Positions 55,123-64,000 of a DNA stretch of 64,000 nucleotides are shown one piece after another (positions within the stretch are counted from its first letter, which is position 1; each line of letters starts with the position of its first letter). The DNA comes from Nonomuraea gerenzanensis. Its GTDB lineage: Bacteria > Actinomycetota > Actinomycetes > Streptosporangiales > Streptosporangiaceae. Where the stretch lies: NCBI RefSeq assembly GCF_020215645.1, contig NZ_CP084058.1:868001-932000 (forward strand), written 5' to 3'. Both the position numbers and the translations under genes were made by a program. Below the pieces are notes generated by a model, which saw only the letters and a list, made by a program, of their open reading frames with translations, had not been told where the DNA came from and did no database searches.

Positions 55123-55527
55123 ATGCCTCCTAAGAGCCGCCAGGGCGCGCCGAAGAAGGTGCGCCGCAAGGAGAAGAAGAACGTCGCTCACGGGCACGCC
55201 CACATCAAGAGCACGTTCAACAACACGATCGTCTCGATCACCGACCCCAACGGGAACGTGATCTCCTGGGCCAGCGCCGGCCACGTGGGTTTCAAGGGCT
55301 CCCGCAAGTCCACCCCGTTCGCCGCCCAGATGGCCGCCGAGAACGCCGCCCGCCGCGCCATGGAGCACGGCATGCGCAAGGTCGACGTCTTCGTCAAGGG
55401 TCCCGGCTCCGGCCGTGAGACCGCGATCCGCTCGCTGCAGGCCACCGGCCTGGAGGTGGGTTCGATCCAGGACGTCACCCCGGTTCCGCACAACGGTTGC
55501 CGGCCGCCGAAGCGCCGCCGCGTCTGA
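55123..55527 (+). CDS. rpsK: 30S ribosomal protein S11
   Basis: 134 residues; [20 protein letters not shown] and the final [13 protein letters not shown] are diagnostic. It forms part of the platform near the mRNA exit. Second gene of the alpha operon. Confidence 0.97.
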   Translation: MPPKSRQGAPKKVRRKEKKNVAHGHAHIKSTFNNTIVSITDPNGNVISWASAGHVGFKGSRKSTPFAAQMAAENAARRAMEHGMRKVDVFVKGPGSGRETAIRSLQATGLEVGSIQDVTPVPHNGCRPPKRRRV

Positions 55528-55550
55528 ATTAGCCCAGGAGATACAGAGAA

Positions 55551-56177
55551 ATGGCTCGTTACACGGGCGCGGACTGCAAGCTCTGCCGTCGCGAGAAGAC
55601 CAAGCTCTTCCTCAAGGGCAGCAAGTGCGAGTCCGCCAAGTGCCCCATCGAGATCCGTCCTTACCCCCCGGGTGAGCACGGCCGCGGACGCCCCAAGGAG
55701 TCCGAGTACCAGCTTCAGCTTCGCGAGAAGCAGAAGACCCGCCGCATCTACGGCGTCCTCGAGAAGCAGTTCCACAACTACTACGAGGAGGCCGCGGGCA
55801 AGACCGGCAAGTCGGGTGAGGTGCTGCTCCAGATCCTGGAGAGCCGGCTCGACAACGTCGTCTACCGCGCCGGGTTCGCGCAGTCGCGTGACGCCGCCCG
55901 CCAGCAGGTCCGTCACGGGCACTTCCTGGTGAACGGCAAGAAGGTCGACATCCCGTCGTACCGCGTTCGCGAGCACGACATCATCGAGGTCCGCGAGACC
56001 AAGCGCAACCTGATGCCGTACGAGGTGGCCCGCGCCACCGCCGGCGAGCGCACGGTTCCCGCGTGGCTCGGCGTCGTGCCCGAGAAGCTCCGCGTCCTGG
56101 TTCACCAGCTGCCGGTCCGCCAGCAGATCGACACCCAGGTCCAGGAGCAGCTCATCGTCGAGTACTACTCGAAGTAA
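55551..56177 (+). CDS. rpsD: 30S ribosomal protein S4, zinc-binding form
   Basis: 208 residues. C9, C12, C26 and C31 form a zinc knuckle (C+ type). An S4 RNA-binding domain follows (RLDNVVYRAGFAQSRDAARQ). It starts assembly of the 30S body and guards accuracy. Confidence 0.97.
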   Translation: MARYTGADCKLCRREKTKLFLKGSKCESAKCPIEIRPYPPGEHGRGRPKESEYQLQLREKQKTRRIYGVLEKQFHNYYEEAAGKTGKSGEVLLQILESRLDNVVYRAGFAQSRDAARQQVRHGHFLVNGKKVDIPSYRVREHDIIEVRETKRNLMPYEVARATAGERTVPAWLGVVPEKLRVLVHQLPVRQQIDTQVQEQLIVEYYSK

Positions 56178-56283
56178 GTAGTATCTCGTCCGGTCGGGGC
56201 GCGGCATGCCGTGTCCCGACTAGGCTGTTTATCGGAGTGGCGTCATATAGCGGTCGCCACACGAAAAAAGGGGAGACCCGCAC

Positions 56284-57300
56284 ATGCTGATCGCTCAGCG
56301 TCCGACTCTGCTCGAAGAGTCGATCGACGAGACCCGGTCCCGGTTCGTCATCGAGCCGCTGGAGCCGGGCTTCGGTTACACCATCGGCAACTCTCTGCGC
56401 CGTACGCTGCTGTCGTCCATCCCGGGCGCGGCCGTGACGAGCATCCGCATCGAGGGCGTGCTGCACGAGTTCTCGACCGTTCCTGGGGTCAAGGAAGACG
56501 TCACCGACATCATCCTCAACCTCAAGGAGCTGGTCGTCTCCTCCGAGCACGACGAGCCGGTCGTGATGTACCTGCGCAAGCAGGGCCCGGGTGAGGTCAC
56601 CGCCGCCGACATCGCGCCGCCGGCCGGTGTCGAGGTGCACAACCCCGAGCTGCGCATCGCCACGCTCAACGGCAAGGCGAAGCTGGAGATGGAGCTGACC
56701 GTCGAGCGCGGTCGCGGCTACGTCTCCGCGGCGCAGAACAAGCAGCCGGGCCAGGAGATCGGCCGGATCCCGATCGACTCCATCTACTCCCCGGTGCTCA
56801 AGGTCACCTACAAGGTCGAGGCCACCCGAGTCGAGCAGCGTACCGACTTCGACCGCCTCATCCTGGACGTCGAGACCAAGCCGGCCATGAAGCCCCGCGA
56901 CGCGGTGGCCTCCGCCGGTAAGACCCTCGTCGAGCTCTTCGGCCTGGCCCGCGAGCTCAACGTCGAGGCCGAGGGCATCGACATCGGCCCGTCGCCGACC
57001 GACGCCGCTCTCGCGGCCGACCTGGCGCTGCCGATCGAGGAGCTCAACCTCACCGTCCGCTCCTACAACTGCCTCAAGCGCGAGGGCATCCACACCGTGG
57101 GTGAGCTCGTCGCCCGCAGTGAGCAGGACCTGCTCGACATCCGCAACTTCGGCGCCAAGTCGATCGAAGAGGTCAAGCAGAAGCTGCACGAGATGTCGCT
57201 GGCGCTCAAGGACTCCCCGCCCGGGTTCGACCCGAGCGCGGTGGCCGGCGGCGGCTACGACGACGACGACAGCGCGTACGTCGAGACCGAGCAGTACTGA
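56284..57300 (+). CDS. rpoA: DNA-directed RNA polymerase subunit alpha
   Basis: 338 residues. The N-terminal assembly domain (about 1-235) includes [20 protein letters not shown]; the C-terminal domain (about 252-315) with [20 protein letters not shown] and [14 protein letters not shown] binds UP elements and activators. An acidic tail follows. GGGGAGACCC precedes the ATG. It is in the alpha operon between rpsD and rplQ. Confidence 0.98.
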   Translation: MLIAQRPTLLEESIDETRSRFVIEPLEPGFGYTIGNSLRRTLLSSIPGAAVTSIRIEGVLHEFSTVPGVKEDVTDIILNLKELVVSSEHDEPVVMYLRKQGPGEVTAADIAPPAGVEVHNPELRIATLNGKAKLEMELTVERGRGYVSAAQNKQPGQEIGRIPIDSIYSPVLKVTYKVEATRVEQRTDFDRLILDVETKPAMKPRDAVASAGKTLVELFGLARELNVEAEGIDIGPSPTDAALAADLALPIEELNLTVRSYNCLKREGIHTVGELVARSEQDLLDIRNFGAKSIEEVKQKLHEMSLALKDSPPGFDPSAVAGGGYDDDDSAYVETEQY

Positions 57301-57316
57301 TTCTCAAGATAGCGCG

Positions 57317-57335
57317 GGCCCCCGCCGTGGGGGCC
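57317..57335 (+). other. Hairpin between rpoA and rplQ
   Basis: GGCCCCC (57317-57323) pairs with GGGGGCC (57329-57335), 16 bases after rpoA. A second inverted pair CCCCGG/CCGGGG lies at 57347-57370. Confidence 0.5.
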
Positions 57336-57396
57336 TGGCGGCTCGACCCCGGTACCTGGTACGGCCGGGGCGGGTGACACTCCAAGGAGATATGAC

Positions 57397-57975
57397 ATGC
57401 CCAAGCCCACCAAGGGTGCACGTCTTGGCGGCAGCCCGGCGCACGAGCGGCTGATCCTGGCCAACCTGGCCACGGACCTGTTCCGCCACGGCAAGATCCG
57501 CACGACGGTCGCCAAGGCCAAGCGCCTGCGCCCGCTGGCGGAGCGCCTGATCACCAAGGCGAAGAAGGGCGACATCCACAACCGGCGTCAGGTCCTGACC
57601 GTCGTTCGGGACAAGGGCGTCGTGCACCACCTCTTCACCGAGCTGGCGACGACGTTCGCCGAGCGTCCCGGTGGCTACACCCGGATCACCAAGATCGGTG
57701 CGCGTAAGGGCGACAACGCCCCGATGGCGGTCATCGAGCTGGTGACCGAGCCGCTGAACGGCGTCACCACCCGCCGCACCGAGGCTCCGGCTGCCGCCGC
57801 TGCCCCGGCTGCCGCTCCGGCTGAGGAGGAGACCAAGGCCGAGGCTGACGAGGCTCCGGCCGCCGAGACGGCCGAGGACTCCGCCGACAAGGCTGCCGAC
57901 AAGGCTGAGGCCCCCGCCGAGGAGGCTGCCGCCGAGGAGGCGCCCGCCGCCGAGGCGAAGAAGGACGAGGCCTGA
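57397..57975 (+). CDS. rplQ: 50S ribosomal protein L17 with Ala/Glu-rich extension
   Basis: 192 residues. The core (about 1-118) has [20 protein letters not shown] and [20 protein letters not shown]. The last about 70 residues are an Ala/Glu/Asp/Lys-rich low-complexity tail, as in many actinobacteria. It is near the tunnel exit and ends the alpha operon. Confidence 0.96.
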   Translation: MPKPTKGARLGGSPAHERLILANLATDLFRHGKIRTTVAKAKRLRPLAERLITKAKKGDIHNRRQVLTVVRDKGVVHHLFTELATTFAERPGGYTRITKIGARKGDNAPMAVIELVTEPLNGVTTRRTEAPAAAAAPAAAPAEEETKAEADEAPAAETAEDSADKAADKAEAPAEEAAAEEAPAAEAKKDEA

Positions 57976-57993
57976 TCTTTCAGGCTGGTTGAG

Positions 57994-58039
57994 ACGGGCC
58001 CGGATCCCCTCGCGGGGGTCCGGGCCCGTTTCTGTTTCT
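57994..58039 (+). terminator. Rho-independent terminator of the alpha operon
   Basis: A 16-bp stem (57994-58009 with 58014-58029) closes a TCGC loop and is followed by TTCTGTTTCTG. Confidence 0.9.
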
Positions 58040-58067
58040 GCACCTGCACCTGAGGGAGAACCACATC

Positions 58068-58949
58068 GTGCTACGGCTTCGCCTCGATCTCGCCTACGAC
58101 GGGACGGACTTCTCCGGGTGGGCCAGGCAGCCGGGGCTGCGGACGGTCCAGGGGGAGATCGAGCAGGCGCTGGGCCGGATCCTGCGGCTCGACGGGCCCG
58201 TCATGCTGACCGTGGCCGGGCGTACCGACGCGGGGGTGCACGCGCGGGGGCAGGTGGCCCACGTGGACGTGCCTGAGGCGGCGCTGGGGGAGCTCGACGG
58301 GAACCGGGGGCCCCTGGACGTCCATGAGCGGCTCGCTGCGCTCGTGCGACGGCTGGGCGGGGTCCTGGAGCCCGATGTACGGATTTATCGGGTCTCCGTG
58401 GCTCCTGAGGGCTTTGACGCGCGATTCTCCGCGATGTTCCGGCGGTACGCGTACCGGGTGAGTGACGCTCCCGGGGGTGTGGACCCGCTGCGGCGGCGCG
58501 AGATCGTCTGGCACAACCGGCCGGTGGACCTCGGCGCCATGAACGCGGCCGCCTCGCGGCTGATCGGCGAGCACGACTTCGCGGCGTTCTGCAAGAAGCG
58601 CGAGGGGGCCACCACGATCAGGGAGCTGCAGCGGCTGGAGTGGGCCCGGCGGCCGGACGGCGTGCTGGAGGCGACGGTGGTGGCCGACGCGTTCTGCCAC
58701 TCGATGGTGCGGGCGCTGGTCGGCTCGCTGCTGGCGGCCGGTGACGGGCGGCGGCCGGTGGAGTGGCCGGGTCAGGTGCTGGCGCGGGCCGTACGGGACT
58801 CGGGGGTGCATGTCGCGCCCGCGCACGGGCTGTGCCTGGAAGAGGTCGGGTACCCGCCGGAGGCCGAACTCGCCGCGCGGGCGCGCGCCACGCGGCGAGT
58901 ACGGACGGCGGGCTCAGCCCTTGGTGATGCGGCGCTCCAGCACGAGTGA
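58068..58949 (+). CDS. truA: tRNA pseudouridine synthase A
   Basis: 293 residues. [20 protein letters not shown] starts the fold; the catalytic Asp54 lies in [10 protein letters not shown]. It makes pseudouridine at 38-40 in the anticodon arm. GTG start with GAGGGAGAACC upstream. The stop overlaps the convergent gene by 36 bases. Location after rplQ is conserved in many bacteria. Confidence 0.95.
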   Translation: MLRLRLDLAYDGTDFSGWARQPGLRTVQGEIEQALGRILRLDGPVMLTVAGRTDAGVHARGQVAHVDVPEAALGELDGNRGPLDVHERLAALVRRLGGVLEPDVRIYRVSVAPEGFDARFSAMFRRYAYRVSDAPGGVDPLRRREIVWHNRPVDLGAMNAAASRLIGEHDFAAFCKKREGATTIRELQRLEWARRPDGVLEATVVADAFCHSMVRALVGSLLAAGDGRRPVEWPGQVLARAVRDSGVHVAPAHGLCLEEVGYPPEAELAARARATRRVRTAGSALGDAALQHE

Positions 58950-61358
58950 GGTCTGGTCCCGGAACTCCCCGCTGACCTTGGGCAACGTCTTGTCCTTGGC
59001 CTCCGGCGTGTGGCCGTCGGCATGGGTGGCGTAGCTGAAGACGATGTAGCGGCCCCAGACCAGGCCCGCCGCGTAACCGCCCGCGATGTGCACCCGCTCG
59101 CCCCCCGAGGACCTCGGGCCGGGCAGCGGGCGGAACCAGATGTTGCGACCCAGGTCCTTGGTCTGGTCGGCGGTCGTGGCGGCGTTCTTGTCAGGCAGGA
59201 CGGCGATGCCGGTGGTGACGGCGTAGCGGCGCTTGCTGTCGACGTAGGTGGCCCTCAGCACGCGGCTGCACTTGTGCTCCTTCAGCGCGTCGGCGAACGC
59301 GCCCGTGGCCGCCTTGTCGCAGGTCGTCTCCATGTCGGCCTTGACCCTGGTGAACGTGGTGCCGGCCGCGTCGACCTTCTTCTTCGGGAACGCCTCCGAC
59401 AGCGACAGCTTCTGCGGGTCGGTCTGCTCCGAGTTCAGGATCGAGGTGCCCGCGGCCTCCGGCGGGGCGGACTGCGCGACCGTGGGCGGTGGCACGCTGG
59501 CGCGGGTCGCGGCCGTCGTGGGCGGGGCGTTGCTGACGGCCTGGAAGGCGAAGAAGCCGCCCGTCGCCACGCCTGCGAGCGCGAGCGCGCCCAGCGTCAC
59601 CAGCAGGGCTCGCTTGCTCCTGGCCGGTGGCGGGGGTGGTGGCGGGGTCTGGAACGGGGGCTGCTTGAACGCGCCCGGCGGGAAGACCGGGGCGCCTGCC
59701 TGGGGTCTGGGCAGGTCCAGGGACGTGGACGGGCGCTGGCCCCAGGTGTCTCTGGAGAAGGGGAGCTCGGGCAGTTTGTCACCGGTGGGGGGTGTGGGCG
59801 GCCAGACGGGGACGTCGCCTGGCTCGGCTGGGCGGTTGGACGGGTTCGAGGTGGCTTCTGGGTGGTCTTCCGTCGCCACGGGGGCTGACAGGGGCAGGGG
59901 GAGGCCCAGGCGGGTGTCCTCGGGCTGGAGGTCTTCGTCCTGGTGCGGGGTGACGGTGGTGGAGTCGTCGGGTCTGTCGTGGTGCGGGGGGAAGCCGTGG
60001 GGCGGTGTGGTGGCGTCCTCCGGTGGCGGGGCCGGGAGGTGGGTGGGGCGGGGGCCGGCGGGGTTGGTGGCGTCCTGCTCCGAGGGGGCGGGAGTGCCCT
60101 GAACGGCGTCCCGTTTGGCGGCTTCTGGGTCGAAGTAGTGGGCTGGGCGGGGGATGCCGTCGGGGTTGGTGGCGTTCGGGTCGAAGGCCGTGGGGTGGGG
60201 GATGTTCGGGTCGAAGGTGGCGTTCGGGTCGAACGGCGGGGGGAGGTTCGGCTCGTCGGGCTCGGCCTCCAGCTCCCCTGTGGCGGCCGGCCACGGGGGG
60301 ATCGCGTGCGGGTCCGAGACCGGGGCGGGCCAGGTGGGCATGCCCGCGGCGGCGGCGGTGAACGCTGGGGGCGGCTCCCACGGCGGTGCGCCCGGCACCA
60401 CCGGGTCCACCGGCCATCGGCCCGTTTCGTGCTGCGGCTGGTCCCAGGGGCGGATGTCCTGCATGCGGCCTGGGCGAGTCCGGTCGTCATCCGGCTGCCA
60501 CTGCTGGTCGGGGGTGCCGAACGGGGTGAAACCGGCTGGGGGCGCGCCGAAGGGCTGCTGGTAGGCGGGCGGGATGAAGCCCTGGTCGGCGGGCGCCTGG
60601 TGGCCGGGTTGCGGGTCGAACGGTGGGTTGCCTGTGGCTGCTTCTTGGCCCGGCTGGGAGGCGAACGGCGGATGACCGGCGGTCGGCTCGTGGCCGCCGG
60701 GCTGGGCGCTGAACGGCGGGTGGGCTGTGGCCGGTTCCTGGCCGGGCTGGGCGCTGAACGGTGGATGACCGGCGGTCGGCTCGTGGCCGGGCTGGGCGGC
60801 GAACGGCGGGTGGGCCGCCGATGGCTCCTGGTCGGGCTGCTGCGGCGCGAACGCGTGCTGGTCGCGCGCGTGGTCGGTGGGGGGCTCCCAGCTGGGGTGG
60901 TGCGCCGCGAAGGCGTGCTCGCCCCGCATGGGCCGGCCGCCTGAGGGCTGGTCGCCCTGCCCCGGGCCGCCCTGCGCCTCGGGCTGGCCGCCGAAGGGCG
61001 GGTGGCCCGCTGACGGGTCGTAGTCGGGCTGGGGTGGTGCGAAGGGGTGCTGGCCCGGCTCTGGTGTGAGGCCGTGGTCGGGGTGGGTGGGGTCGGAGAA
61101 CCAGTCGTATGGGGCGGCGTCGTCGCCCGGCACCTCCCATGGCTGGGCGCCGGGCGACGGCTCGTCATCGGACGGCGGCCCCTGCAGGACGGGTGGGACG
61201 GGACGCGCGTCGGCGTCCGCCGCCTCGTCGGATGGAGTGAACGCCGCTGGAACGTCTCGCCCGTCGGTCTGGCCGAAGCTCGGCGGTGGCGTCGCGGGGG
61301 CGGCCGAGCGGTCGGCCTCCCTGCGATCGTGCTCAGACCCGGGTTCCTGGCCACGCAT
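58914..61358 (-). CDS. Membrane protein with Pro/His/Gln-rich repeats and C-terminal extracytoplasmic domain
   Basis: 814 residues. About 1-600 is low-complexity, with repeats such as [20 protein letters not shown] and [20 protein letters not shown]. One membrane helix follows ([20 protein letters not shown]), then about 190 residues outside ([20 protein letters not shown], then ETTCDKA and [15 protein letters not shown]) with two cysteines. The outer domain is clearly related to that of the neighbouring gene at 61459. Possibly an envelope or cell-surface sensor; no function is known. The start at 61358 lacks a strong ribosome site. Confidence 0.8.
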   Translation of the reverse strand: MRGQEPGSEHDRREADRSAAPATPPPSFGQTDGRDVPAAFTPSDEAADADARPVPPVLQGPPSDDEPSPGAQPWEVPGDDAAPYDWFSDPTHPDHGLTPEPGQHPFAPPQPDYDPSAGHPPFGGQPEAQGGPGQGDQPSGGRPMRGEHAFAAHHPSWEPPTDHARDQHAFAPQQPDQEPSAAHPPFAAQPGHEPTAGHPPFSAQPGQEPATAHPPFSAQPGGHEPTAGHPPFASQPGQEAATGNPPFDPQPGHQAPADQGFIPPAYQQPFGAPPAGFTPFGTPDQQWQPDDDRTRPGRMQDIRPWDQPQHETGRWPVDPVVPGAPPWEPPPAFTAAAAGMPTWPAPVSDPHAIPPWPAATGELEAEPDEPNLPPPFDPNATFDPNIPHPTAFDPNATNPDGIPRPAHYFDPEAAKRDAVQGTPAPSEQDATNPAGPRPTHLPAPPPEDATTPPHGFPPHHDRPDDSTTVTPHQDEDLQPEDTRLGLPLPLSAPVATEDHPEATSNPSNRPAEPGDVPVWPPTPPTGDKLPELPFSRDTWGQRPSTSLDLPRPQAGAPVFPPGAFKQPPFQTPPPPPPPARSKRALLVTLGALALAGVATGGFFAFQAVSNAPPTTAATRASVPPPTVAQSAPPEAAGTSILNSEQTDPQKLSLSEAFPKKKVDAAGTTFTRVKADMETTCDKAATGAFADALKEHKCSRVLRATYVDSKRRYAVTTGIAVLPDKNAATTADQTKDLGRNIWFRPLPGPRSSGGERVHIAGGYAAGLVWGRYIVFSYATHADGHTPEAKDKTLPKVSGEFRDQTSLVLERRITKG

Positions 61359-61458
61359 AGCTGGAGCCTAGCGAGAGTAGCGAGATCGTTATGTCGGTAT
61401 GGGCGTTCCCACAGGCATCACGAGTTCCCTACATGCGCATATGCCCCACAAAGACCCG

Positions 61459-63453
61459 TCAGCTCAGTGCGCTGCCGGAGAGCGCCCGATGCTCCAGGGC
61501 CTGGAACACGGTGGCCTGGGTGATGTCGTTGATGGCCTCGGAGATCCGCTTCTGTCCCTTCGAGTCGGGCTTCGTGCCGTCCTTGTTCTGGAACCAGACC
61601 AAGAGCGCGTAGTGCCCGAACGTGGACACCTTCGCGCCGCCGGCACCCGAGCCGAGGAGCTTCGTGACGCTGTCCTTGCCCGCCAGCGGCTTGACGTAGT
61701 TCTGGTCGTTGCCGCTCTTGGCGACCTTGGTCGCGTTCTTGCTCGTGCTGAGGTTCGCCACGCCGACGGTGCCGATCACCTTGCCCGCCTTGTCGCGGAA
61801 GCTGGCCCGCAGGAACTGGGTGCACTTGGCGGCCTTGAGCGCCTTCTTCAGGTCATCGCCCAGGGCGCCGTCGTCGCACTTCTTGTCCTTGCTGGTGACC
61901 GTCATCTCGTAGCCGCGGCCCGAGACCGTGAACTTCTTCTTCGAGCCGAAGACCTCCTTGACCGAGATCGCGTCCGGGTCGGTCTTGCGGTCGGCCGCGA
62001 ACCCGTACTTGCCGGGCGGGGCCGACGGCAGGGGTGCCGAGGTCTGCCTGGGGGAGGCGGTCTGGGCCGAGGTGGAGGTGTCGGCGTTCCACATCAGGTA
62101 GAGGCCGCCGCCGAGCAGGCCGAGCACGACCACGCCGCCGATCGTGGCCAGCAGCGGGCCGCGCGAGCGGCCGCCCTCGTCGTACGGGCTCCAGCCGACC
62201 TTGCTCTGCGGGGTGCGGGTGGTGTCGTCGGGCTTGTCCGTCTGGTCGGCCTCGTCGGACGCCTTGCGGTCCTTACGGGAACGGCGGCCCTTGCCGATCG
62301 CCGGTCCGTCGTCGTCCAGGGGGTCGGCGAAGGGGTCTCTGCCGCGGCTGCCCTTCTCGTTGCCGTCGGGGTCGGCGGCGCGCTTGCCACGGCGACCCGG
62401 GCCACGACCTTCCGCACCGCCGTCAGGGCCGGGACCGCCCGGGCCGGAGCCCGGTCCGCCCGGGCCGGAGCCCGGCCCACCGGGGCCTTGCCCACCGGGG
62501 CCGGCTTGCCCACCGAGGCCGCCTGGGCCTCCGGGACCGCCTGGGCCTCCCGGACCGCCTGGGCCTCCCGGACCTTGTCCGCCGGGGCCCTGCGGGCCGG
62601 GGCCGCTCAGCCCACTGCCGAAGGGGCCGCCGGAGAAGGGGTCGCCACCGAACGGATCGGCGCCGAAGGGGTTGCCGGGCTGCGGGCCGCTCTGGGGGCC
62701 GCTCTGGGGGCCGCCGGAGGGTCGGCCTGGGCCACCGCCCGGACCGCCACCAGGACCCGCGCCGGGGCCGCCGAAAACGCCGCCTGGGCCACCGCCCGGG
62801 CCCTCACCCGGGCCGCCGCCTGGGCCGTTGCGAGGGCCGTTGCCGGGGCCCTCACCGGGGCCGCCGCTGGTGAAGAAGCTGCCGGAGTCGCCGGCTGCGT
62901 GGCCGCCCAGGCGTCCGCCACCGCCGGGCCCGCCGCCTTGCCTGCTGTCAGGCCCGCCGCCCGCAGGCCCGCCGCCGGGACCGCCGCCGGGGCCGCCCGG
63001 GCCGTTGCTGGTGAAGAAGCTGCCGGAGGGGCCGCCGAAGCCGCCCGGCCCGCTGTCGAAGGGGTCGCGGGGGCCGTTCTCGAACGGGTCGCGGGACGCG
63101 CTGTCGAACGGGTCGCGGGGCCGGTTGCCGAAGGGGTCGGTGGCGCCGTTGCCCGAGGGCCGGTCGGCGCCGTTGCCCGAGGGGCCGCCGGAGAAGAAGC
63201 CGCCTGAGGATCCGTTGCCGGAGGGGTCGCCGTTCGCCGGGTTGCGGCTGGTGAAGAAGCCGCCGGAAGGTCCGTTGCCGGAGGGGCCGCCGTTCATGAA
63301 GGAACCGCCGTCACCGGGGCCGCCACCGAAGAGGGCATCGTCGTCGGGGGCGCCGCCCCTGGGGGCGCCACCCTGGCCCTTCTGGCCGCCCCCCATCCCG
63401 TAGGGGGCGCTGCCCGTGCCGTTCTCACGTTCCCCACTGCCGTTGGAAACCAT
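61459..63453 (-). CDS. Membrane protein with Gly/Pro/Asn-rich repeats, tandem paralogue
   Basis: 664 residues. About 1-350 is Gly/Pro/Asn-rich (GGPSGNGADRPSGNGATDPF, long GGPGGPG runs). Then comes a charged segment, one membrane helix (LLATIGGVVVLGLLGGGLYL) and an outer domain (AISVKEVFGSKKKFTVSGRG, DKKCDDG, AAKCTQFLRASF). The latter aligns in pattern with the gene at 58914, including both cysteines. Presumably duplicates whose cytoplasmic halves have been replaced or have diverged. Upstream of each gene is about 100 bp with no clear promoter. Confidence 0.8.
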   Translation of the reverse strand: MVSNGSGERENGTGSAPYGMGGGQKGQGGAPRGGAPDDDALFGGGPGDGGSFMNGGPSGNGPSGGFFTSRNPANGDPSGNGSSGGFFSGGPSGNGADRPSGNGATDPFGNRPRDPFDSASRDPFENGPRDPFDSGPGGFGGPSGSFFTSNGPGGPGGGPGGGPAGGGPDSRQGGGPGGGGRLGGHAAGDSGSFFTSGGPGEGPGNGPRNGPGGGPGEGPGGGPGGVFGGPGAGPGGGPGGGPGRPSGGPQSGPQSGPQPGNPFGADPFGGDPFSGGPFGSGLSGPGPQGPGGQGPGGPGGPGGPGGPGGPGGLGGQAGPGGQGPGGPGSGPGGPGSGPGGPGPDGGAEGRGPGRRGKRAADPDGNEKGSRGRDPFADPLDDDGPAIGKGRRSRKDRKASDEADQTDKPDDTTRTPQSKVGWSPYDEGGRSRGPLLATIGGVVVLGLLGGGLYLMWNADTSTSAQTASPRQTSAPLPSAPPGKYGFAADRKTDPDAISVKEVFGSKKKFTVSGRGYEMTVTSKDKKCDDGALGDDLKKALKAAKCTQFLRASFRDKAGKVIGTVGVANLSTSKNATKVAKSGNDQNYVKPLAGKDSVTKLLGSGAGGAKVSTFGHYALLVWFQNKDGTKPDSKGQKRISEAINDITQATVFQALEHRALSGSALS

Positions 63454-63477
63454 GCGGCGACATTACCGTGATGTTCG

Positions 63478-64000
63478 TCATTGGGTTCCGAAGTCCTGAG
63501 TCCACCATGGTCCTCCGGGCCCGGACGCGACGCCGACGCCGATGGCCTTCAGGCCGCAGTCCAGGATGTTCTTGCGGTGGTCGGGGCTGCCCATCCAGCC
63601 GTTCACCGCCTCCCGGGCGGTGCCGTACCCGGCGCCGATGTTCTCGGCGGCGCCCCAGCGGTAGCCGGCGCGCTCCATCCGGTCCCAGGGCGAGGCCCCG
63701 TCGGGGGAGTTGTGCGACAGCCGCCCCGTACGGGCCATCTCCAGGGAGTGCGCGCGGGCGGAGCGGGTGAGCGCGGCGTCCACCCGCAGCGGCTCGCAGC
63801 CGCGCCGCGCCCGGGCGGAGTTGGTCAGGGTGACGACCTCGGACGCCCACCCCGCGATCACCCGCACCCCGTCGTCCTGGGGGTCGGCGACCACCGCGGG
63901 GTCGTCCTGGGTGTTGAAGCCGTCGATCTGGTCCTTGGGAGACCTGGTCGGCGTGGGGGTGACCGTGTCGCGGGGCGACTTCTTGGTGGTGATGCCGCGG
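63478..64000 (-). CDS. CAP/SCP-domain exported protein, N-terminus outside window
   Basis: The frame is open to the window edge (no start needed inside), so the gene is cut at its 5' end. A Thr/Pro/Lys-rich linker (KKSPRDTVTPTPTRSPKD) leads to a CAP superfamily domain. His lies in GRLSHNSPDG, Glu in AAENIGAGYG, and a second His in SPDHRKNIL. Actinobacterial members are secreted; their role is unknown (proposed: protease- or lipid-binding). It ends 24 bases before the start of the Gly-rich gene. Confidence 0.85.
   Translation of the reverse strand, partial: RGITTKKSPRDTVTPTPTRSPKDQIDGFNTQDDPAVVADPQDDGVRVIAGWASEVVTLTNSARARRGCEPLRVDAALTRSARAHSLEMARTGRLSHNSPDGASPWDRMERAGYRWGAAENIGAGYGTAREAVNGWMGSPDHRKNILDCGLKAIGVGVASGPGGPWWTQDFGTQ

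Noticed and set aside
62144..63403. Collagen-like Gly-Pro-Pro frame on the plus strand
   Set aside because: It is the complement of the Gly/Pro-rich gene on the minus strand, which alone has a membrane helix and a paralogous outer domain.

Overview
The window is high-GC DNA from a filamentous actinomycete. Codon third positions are strongly G/C, GTG and TTG starts are common, S14, L36 and S4 are the zinc-binding forms, and the rif-str-S10-spc-alpha ribosomal super-cluster is laid out in the actinobacterial way. Protein flavour and gene content suggest Streptosporangiaceae, possibly Nonomuraea; this genus-level guess is inference.

Region 1 (1-13.6 kb) is accessory chromosome. It holds a truncated serine hydrolase, an Lrp regulator divergent from a YjeH-like permease, an acyl-CoA dehydrogenase, and a three-gene sugar ABC importer without an ATPase. 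That importer is preceded by three TGGTCTAGACCA-type (DasR-like) operators. Then follow a methyltransferase, an ECF sigma factor with a membrane partner, an adenosine-deaminase-family enzyme, a pair of paralogous surface proteins and an aspartate-type aminotransferase.

Region 2 (13.6-18.8 kb) is tRNA-Trp, secE-nusG, rplK-rplA, a decayed regulator remnant plus a lipoprotein, then rplJ-rplL with a structured L10-type leader. Region 3 (18.9-24.7 kb) separates rplJL from rpoBC. It carries a GT39 membrane glycosyltransferase, RDD, SnoaL-like and TetR proteins, an Mkl/MceG-type ATPase and two Mce-associated membrane proteins. Region 4 (25.0-32.6 kb) is rpoB-rpoC with a clear promoter upstream and a long hairpin downstream.

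Region 5 (32.7-35.0 kb) is a two-gene minus-strand cassette between rpoC and rpsL. An FHA-domain membrane protein and a small helical protein overlap by ATGA and share the same Gly/Asn/Phe octapeptide repeat, at the C-terminus of one and the N-terminus of the other. This is the best candidate for an undescribed system here. Region 6 (35.2-58.0 kb) holds the str, S10, spc and alpha operons (rpsL to rplQ) including secY, adk, map, infA, rpmJ and rpoA. A DUF1707-type protein and a Tyr/Lys/Trp-rich exported protein sit between map and infA. Hairpins mark operon sub-boundaries.

Region 7 (58.0-64.0 kb) is truA, then on the minus strand two adjacent membrane proteins with related C-terminal domains but very different low-complexity N-termini, and a CAP-domain protein cut by the window edge.

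Functionally the window is mostly the transcription and translation core: RNA polymerase subunits, NusG, elongation factors, IF-1, about 30 ribosomal proteins and the Sec translocon. Nutrient-uptake, envelope and signalling genes lie between and around it. All family assignments come from reading motifs; no database search was possible.
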